Program-made: the position numbers and the translations under genes
Notes under the pieces: model-generated
Told to the model about the DNA's origin: nothing
Databases searched by the model: none
What the model saw: the letters and a program-made list of their open reading frames with translations, nothing else
Part shown: piece by piece, positions 59,330 through 64,000 of the stretch
Position numbering within the stretch: position 1 is the first letter of the stretch
How the letters are laid out: each line of letters opens with the position of its first letter
NCBI RefSeq assembly: GCF_042485795.1
Contig: NZ_CP169368.1
Coordinates: 1,736,001-1,800,000, forward strand
Reading direction: 5' to 3'
DNA length: 64,000 nt
Origin: Lonepinella sp042485795
Lineage (GTDB): Bacteria; Pseudomonadota; Gammaproteobacteria; Enterobacterales; Pasteurellaceae

Positions 59330-60118
59330 TTAACGAATAATTCCGCGAGTGGAACGTTTGAAAAATTCTAAGAAGAAACTAATGGCTGATTCTGTCTTAG
59401 CATAATGTTCAATTTCTGGCATGACTTCTTCAAGGGTTTTGTCACTGCGATAAATTAATTTATAGACGTTACGAATAGCATGTAAAGTTGGTTTCTCAAA
59501 ACCACGACGTTTCAGCCCTTCAATGTTGACCCCAAATGGTCGAGCATGATTGCCTTGTGCCATCACATAAGGCGGAACATCTTGGCTCACCATGGAACCA
59601 CCACCTAACATCACATGAGCTCCAACAATAACGAACTGATGAATCGCCGACATTCCACCAACAATCACAAAATCGTCTAATTCAACATGCCCTGCAAGGG
59701 TTGCATTGTTGGCTAGAATACAACGGTTTCTGATTTGACAGTCGTGTGCAATATGAGCATTAATCATAAATAAGTTATCATCACCCACTCGAGTCACACC
59801 ACCACCTTGGACGGTGCCACGATGGATAGTCACATTTTCGCGAATACGGTTACGATTGCCAATAATCGTTTTTGTCGGTTCATTGTTGTATTTTAAATCT
59901 TGGTTGACTTCACCAATGGTTGCTCCGTGGAAAATTTGGTTATCTTCACCAATAGTGGTTATGCCATTAACCACAACATGTGAATGTATAACCGTACCTT
60001 TACCAATTTCGACCTGTGAACCGATTACACAGAATGGACCAATAACAACATTTTCTCCAATTCTTGCCCCTTCTTCAATAATGCTAGAAGGATGAATCTT
60101 CGCACTTGAATGGATCAT
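59330..60118 (-). CDS. lpxA: UDP-N-acetylglucosamine acyltransferase
   Basis: A 262-residue left-handed beta-helix acyltransferase that performs the first step of lipid A synthesis. Repeated hexapeptide units run through about residues 8-185. The catalytic His is H125 (NAHIAHDCQI), at the same number as in E. coli. The C-terminal helical part starts near GLKRRGFEKPTLHAIRNVYKL. It lies 22 bases after fabZ, in the operon order lpxD-fabZ-lpxA-lpxB. Confidence 0.97.
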   Translation of the reverse strand: MIHSSAKIHPSSIIEEGARIGENVVIGPFCVIGSQVEIGKGTVIHSHVVVNGITTIGEDNQIFHGATIGEVNQDLKYNNEPTKTIIGNRNRIRENVTIHRGTVQGGGVTRVGDDNLFMINAHIAHDCQIRNRCILANNATLAGHVELDDFVIVGGMSAIHQFVIVGAHVMLGGGSMVSQDVPPYVMAQGNHARPFGVNIEGLKRRGFEKPTLHAIRNVYKLIYRSDKTLEEVMPEIEHYAKTESAISFFLEFFKRSTRGIIR

Positions 60119-60140
60119 ACATGCTCCTTATGCTTAATTA

Positions 60141-60593
60141 TTAACGTCTAGCACACATTAGTTTAGCTTCACAAGCCACTTCACCATCTACTTTCGCCAC
60201 GCCAGTAAAAGATGTAACACCACGACGTTCTTTGATCACTTCAACATATAATTCTAATTGATCTCCAGGTAACACTGGTCGTCTAAAACGGGCATCGTCA
60301 ATCCCAGTAAAATAAAATAGTTCTCCACCTTGTAATTCGTGCGTTTTAAAAGCAAGAATCCCCATAGATTGAGCAAGAGCTTCCAGAATTAACACCCCTG
60401 GTAAAATAGGTTCTTGTGGGAAATGACCTGTGAAACAAGGTTCATTAACACTAATATTCTTAATCGCTTTTAGCCATACACCTTCTTCAAAATCTAAAAC
60501 ACGATCAACCAATAGGAATGGATAACGATGAGGCAACAATGCCATAATTTCTTTTACTTCAATAACACGAGATGTTCTTGTTTCTGTTGTCAC
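60141..60593 (-). CDS. fabZ: (3R)-hydroxyacyl-ACP dehydratase
   Basis: A 150-residue hot-dog-fold dehydratase of fatty acid synthesis. The active-site His and Glu are H57 and E71, in TGHFPQEPILPGVLILEALAQ. The start is a GTG at 60593, preceded by AAAGGTAA; the residues after it (TTETRT) resemble those of E. coli FabZ, which supports this start. It lies between lpxD and lpxA, where it balances fatty acid and lipid A supply. Confidence 0.95.
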   Translation of the reverse strand: MTTETRTSRVIEVKEIMALLPHRYPFLLVDRVLDFEEGVWLKAIKNISVNEPCFTGHFPQEPILPGVLILEALAQSMGILAFKTHELQGGELFYFTGIDDARFRRPVLPGDQLELYVEVIKERRGVTSFTGVAKVDGEVACEAKLMCARR

Positions 60594-60707
60594 AATAATT
60601 ACCTTTAATCTAGTTTAATTTCTAATATATCTGAATTAATTATACATTATTTAGAAAATAGATTGTAGCAAAACAGTAAGAAAACTGAGATCCGCTGAGT
60701 AGATTTT

Positions 60708-60755
60708 CCCCGCACTTGATATGCGGGGTTAGGCATAGAAACGCCACGCTGTGGC
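60708..60755 (+). repeat. Small two-hairpin repeat between lpxD and fabZ
   Basis: CCCCGCA-CTTGATA-TGCGGGG (60708-60728), TTAGGCATAGAAAC, then GCCAC-GCT-GTGGC (60743-60755). Both stems differ from other copies by paired changes. It occupies the 210-base gap between lpxD and fabZ, inside a run of genes read leftward; nothing else is evident in the gap. Confidence 0.75.
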
Positions 60756-60803
60756 TAGAAATGAATATAGGATATTATTATGCTGACTTTATGTTAGTAA
60801 AAA

Positions 60804-61829
60804 TCAATCCGCCAGTTTCTTTTCCAAGGCTTTAAGACGCTTATTCATCTTATCAATATCCATGGTTAAAGCCGCTGTTTTACGCCATTCTTTGTTTGGC
60901 TGCAACGGAATACCTGAAGAATAGATGCCTGGTTCAGTAATTGGTCGCATGACCATTCCCATACCTGTCACAATGGCTTGATCACAAATTTCCATGTGAC
61001 CATTAATTACACTGGCACCGCCAATTTGACAATAACACCCCACTTTTAGGCTGCCCGCCATAATGACACCACCCGCTACGGCTGTACCCGTACCGATATG
61101 TACATTGTGAGCAATTTGGCACAGATTATCAATAATCACGTTATCTTCAATCACAGTATTATCTAATGCTCCACGGTCAATACAAGTGCATGCCCCAATT
61201 TCAACATGATTACCAATGACCACAGTTCCAGTTTGTGGAATTTTAATCCAGCGACCACGCTCATTGGCATAACCAAAGCCATCAGCACCAATCACCGCCC
61301 CTGCTTGAATCAAGCAATGTTCACCAATTTGAACATTGTGATAGATACTCACATTAGCCCAAAGCTGCGTATTTGCCCCAATTTGTACTCGCTTACCAAT
61401 AAAACAACCTGCTCCGATCACTACATTATCACCAATCACCGCACCATCTTCAATCACTGCATTGGCACCAACACTGACATTTTTACCCAGTAAAACAGTG
61501 CTAGCAATGACCGCACTTAGTGCAATATCCGTAGCAGCTTTCGGTGTACTATCCATATATTGAGCTAACAAAGCATAAGCCACATAAGGATTTTTGACGA
61601 TAATTAAGTTAGCTGTATCAGCACAAAATTCGACATCCGATTCTGATACGACCAAAATTCCTGCTTGTGAAAGTGATAAATAAGGACGATATTTCACATT
61701 AGAAATAAAAGTCAGGTGTTCTTTAGTGGCTTTATCTAAAGGAGCGATTGCTGTAACAAAAACATCGGCGTTGCCACGCATGGCACCGCCGATATGTTCT
61801 GCTAATTCTTTTAATGTATAAGAACGCAT
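60804..61829 (-). CDS. lpxD: UDP-3-O-(3-hydroxymyristoyl)glucosamine N-acyltransferase
   Basis: A 341-residue acyltransferase for the third step of lipid A synthesis. The N-terminal uridine-binding domain spans about 1-100, the hexapeptide beta-helix about 105-310 (CLIQAGAVIGADGFGYANERGRW, IDNLCQIAHNVHIG with the catalytic His near 240), and a C-terminal helix ends IDKMNKRLKALEKKL. It follows skp by 22 bases. Confidence 0.96.
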   Translation of the reverse strand: MRSYTLKELAEHIGGAMRGNADVFVTAIAPLDKATKEHLTFISNVKYRPYLSLSQAGILVVSESDVEFCADTANLIIVKNPYVAYALLAQYMDSTPKAATDIALSAVIASTVLLGKNVSVGANAVIEDGAVIGDNVVIGAGCFIGKRVQIGANTQLWANVSIYHNVQIGEHCLIQAGAVIGADGFGYANERGRWIKIPQTGTVVIGNHVEIGACTCIDRGALDNTVIEDNVIIDNLCQIAHNVHIGTGTAVAGGVIMAGSLKVGCYCQIGGASVINGHMEICDQAIVTGMGMVMRPITEPGIYSSGIPLQPNKEWRKTAALTMDIDKMNKRLKALEKKLAD

Positions 61830-61851
61830 AAATAATTAACCTTTTTAAAGA

Positions 61852-62415
61852 TTATTTAGCTGCTGGTTTTTTAGCGTCTTTGTCTTCTGCTTTTGGTTCT
61901 TCTGTTGGGACTTTACCACCAATCGCTTTTAACACATCATCGCTAATATCTTTACCATCTACAGCAAATACAATGGAATTTGCATCAAGAACATAGGTAT
62001 AACCTTTTTCTTTTGCGATATTATTAGTCGCTTCTTGAATTGACTCTAATAATTTAGCACGTTCTGCATTTTCCAATTTTTGTGCTTCTTGTTGATATTT
62101 TTGTACTTTAGCATCGTGTTCTTTCATCAATTTATTGATTTCATCTTCACGTTTTTTGATGTCTGCACTACGTAAATTTTTAGCTTCTTTTTGTAATGAT
62201 GCAATTTTGTTATCAATTGATTTTTTACTTTCAGTAAGTTCATCAGTTTGTTTTTTAAAACCAGAATCTAATTTTTTCGCAATCGCCTCACGATCTGGGT
62301 GATGTTCGAACAAATAAGCTGCATTAATGAATGCAATATTTTCAGCTGCAATAGCTGCTGCTGATGCGAAAGCCAAAGCTAAAGAAAGTGCGGTTGCTTT
62401 TACGATTTTTTTCAT
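61852..62415 (-). CDS. skp: Periplasmic chaperone Skp (OmpH/HlpA)
   Basis: A 187-residue periplasmic chaperone that carries unfolded outer-membrane proteins to the BAM complex. The signal peptide ends near residue 23 (AIAAENIAFINAAYLF). Two long charged helices (about 45-125) form the coiled-coil tentacles, and the rest is a small beta-body. The C-terminal tail is Lys/Ala/Glu-rich and slightly longer than in E. coli. It lies between bamA and lpxD, the conserved order. Confidence 0.94.
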   Translation of the reverse strand: MKKIVKATALSLALAFASAAAIAAENIAFINAAYLFEHHPDREAIAKKLDSGFKKQTDELTESKKSIDNKIASLQKEAKNLRSADIKKREDEINKLMKEHDAKVQKYQQEAQKLENAERAKLLESIQEATNNIAKEKGYTYVLDANSIVFAVDGKDISDDVLKAIGGKVPTEEPKAEDKDAKKPAAK

Positions 62416-62522
62416 TTGTATAAATTTCCTTTTAATTATTTTTTATGTACATACCAAACAATAATATTTAGCACGAGTATTAATTAGACGTTATGAATAA
62501 ACATTAGTTCAATCTAAATAAG

Positions 62523-64000
62523 TTAGAATGTACCACCAATACTAAATTGGAATTGTTCAATATCGTCATTATCATATTTTTTAATCGGTTTAGCATAAGA
62601 GAAAACCAACGGTCCAATCGGAGATTGCCATTGAAATGCTATCCCTGCAGATGAGCGAATACGGCTCGGATCGCTATAATCAGGTAAACTTGAGAATTTT
62701 GCTTTATCTGTAGCATTCCATTTCGTATTCCATACACTTGCCGCGTCAAAGAACACTGAAGTACGCACTGAATTTTGATTTTTATCTGCGACAAATGGCG
62801 TTGGAACGATCAATTCAACACTAGACAACACCATGGCATTACCGCCGATAATATCATCATCTGGATAATATGTAAGATTTCCACTTGCGTCTGTTCTTAT
62901 ATAAATCGCATTTGGTCCTATTGCTCCAGAAGCGAAACCACGTAACGAACCAATACCACCCGCCGCAAAGTTACGATAGAATGGTAAGGTTTTTCCACCA
63001 AAACCATTAGCATACGAAGCTCCAGCTTTGGCTGAGATGACCCAAGTATGGTTACGATCTAATGGATAAAAACCCTGAGCATCAGCACTTAATGTGTAGA
63101 ACTTATTATCTGATCCTGGAATAGTGACCGAACCACCTAAACTAGCTTTTACCCCTTTTGTTGGGAAATAACCGCGGTCTAAATTATTATAATTCCAACC
63201 AGCTTTAAAAGTAAAATCTTGAGATTTAAATGATGTACCGCTGTATCCCATTGAATCTATATATTTCTGACGAGAATATTCTGGTACTACATTTTTAAGT
63301 TTGTTATAAGCATAACCCACACCTAAATAGTAGGAGTTATTTTCATTCACAGGGAAACCTAAGGTTAAATCTACTCCATAAGTAGTACGGGCATAACTTG
63401 CTGCCGTATCATCATCTGAGTTATCGTATTTTTCATAATAGACATTACCACCAAGACTTACACCATCTTTAGTAAAGTACGGTTCGGTATAACCTAGGTT
63501 CACACTAGTCGTATAGTCATCTTTACGACCACCCAAACTAATAGAAGAACCCATACCTAAGAAGTTATCTTGTTTTACACTGGCTTGATAGCTAAATCCG
63601 CTTTCGGTACCATAACCAATACCAAAGTTGATACTACCTGTATTACGCTCTTTCACAGTATAGATAACATCTAATTCATCATTGGTACCTTTTACATTTT
63701 CAGTACGTTGTTCCACAGTTTCAAAGAAACCCGTACGATCTAAACGTAATTTACCCAATTCAACTAATTGAGAAGATAACCAAGTCCCCTCTTGTTGACG
63801 CATTTCTTGACGTAATGTTCTATCCGCCGTCACTGTATTTCCTTCAAAACGAATTTGACGAACAGAATAACGACGACCAGCTTCCACAATATAAGTTAAT
63901 GCAACACTTTTATTAGCTTCATCAAATTCAGGATGGATATTCACCTGAGCATTAGCATAGCCCTGTTCAGCTAATTTAGCTTTAATATTGCTTTCTACGT
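62523..64000 (-). CDS. bamA: BamA outer-membrane assembly factor (5' part outside the window)
   Basis: The C-terminal 490 or so residues of BamA (Omp85). The frame stays open past the window edge, so the true start is not included; a GTG at 63944 is internal and not a real start. Seen here are the end of a POTRA repeat and a last POTRA (about the first 100 residues, SVRQIRFEGNTVTADRTLRQEM), then the 16-strand barrel with the RGF motif (GIGSLRGFASGAIG) and the C-terminal FQFSIGGTF, ending in Phe. First gene here of the leftward bamA-skp-lpxD-fabZ-lpxA-lpxB-rnhB run. Confidence 0.96.
   Translation of the reverse strand, partial: VESNIKAKLAEQGYANAQVNIHPEFDEANKSVALTYIVEAGRRYSVRQIRFEGNTVTADRTLRQEMRQQEGTWLSSQLVELGKLRLDRTGFFETVEQRTENVKGTNDELDVIYTVKERNTGSINFGIGYGTESGFSYQASVKQDNFLGMGSSISLGGRKDDYTTSVNLGYTEPYFTKDGVSLGGNVYYEKYDNSDDDTAASYARTTYGVDLTLGFPVNENNSYYLGVGYAYNKLKNVVPEYSRQKYIDSMGYSGTSFKSQDFTFKAGWNYNNLDRGYFPTKGVKASLGGSVTIPGSDNKFYTLSADAQGFYPLDRNHTWVISAKAGASYANGFGGKTLPFYRNFAAGGIGSLRGFASGAIGPNAIYIRTDASGNLTYYPDDDIIGGNAMVLSSVELIVPTPFVADKNQNSVRTSVFFDAASVWNTKWNATDKAKFSSLPDYSDPSRIRSSAGIAFQWQSPIGPLVFSYAKPIKKYDNDDIEQFQFSIGGTF

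Noticed and set aside
62523..63944. A complete gene starting with GTG at 63944
   Set aside because: The frame is open to the window edge and the protein lacks the first POTRA domains and signal peptide, so this is an internal codon of a truncated bamA.

Overview
The window is a chromosomal segment of a Pasteurellaceae bacterium of the Haemophilus lineage. The main evidence is the many copies of the 9-base Haemophilus-type DNA uptake signal AAGTGCGGT / ACCGCACTT, inside and between genes on both strands. The genes are AT-rich, and their order recalls H. influenzae in several blocks (rnhA/dnaQ/tRNA-Asp/der; sotB/asmA-like/dcd/udk/afuABC; yciC-yciB-yciA-yciI; bamA-skp-lpxD-fabZ-lpxA-lpxB-rnhB). 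The species cannot be named from sequence alone.

Layout. 1-4.4 kb: dps, divergent rnhA and dnaQ, tRNA-Asp, a RelE/HigB-type toxin with its HTH antitoxin, and der. 4.4-13.5 kb: an accessory block. It holds an IS3-family (IS150-group) element, then a TetR regulator divergent from a siderophore-uptake operon: a FyuA-like TonB receptor, two YbtP/YbtQ-like ABC half-transporters and a YbtX-like MFS protein, with no siderophore biosynthesis genes. 13.5-21.7 kb: sotB, an AsmA-like protein, dcd, udk and afuABC. A perfect CRP half-site pair lies upstream of afuA. 21.8-31.7 kb: rsmC/holD, proA, sodC, lptGF/pepA, an orphan TRAP binding protein between IS-end-like direct repeats, and cmoB. 31.8-45.5 kb: rng, tldD, argD, initiator tRNA, mltA, tcdA, znuA, vapBC, rlmL, an IS256-family element and grpE. 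45.7-53.2 kb: nadK, recN, the yci cluster, topB, secG and tRNA-Leu. 53.3-64 kb: cysK, a TqsA-like transporter, an ORF6N/PLD-like fusion gene, glnB, mog, and the lipid A / outer-membrane assembly operon ending in a truncated bamA.

The most unusual structure is a large bipartite palindromic repeat of about 500 bp. Two copies in opposite orientation flank tldD, and a half copy lies between rlmL and grpE. Its hairpins keep pairing while their sequence and length change between copies. A second, smaller family of two-hairpin repeats (five to six copies, two of them embedded in the large element) shows clear compensatory changes. These two families are the best candidates for undescribed structured DNA or RNA elements.

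The genes fall into functional groups: genome maintenance (rnhA, dnaQ, holD, recN, topB, rnhB), ribosome and tRNA modification (der, rsmC, cmoB, rlmL, tcdA, rng), envelope biogenesis (lptFG, mltA, lpxABD, fabZ, skp, bamA, secG) and nutrient or metal uptake (siderophore locus, afuABC, znuA, TRAP protein). The accessory genes sit at clear insertion points between these core blocks.
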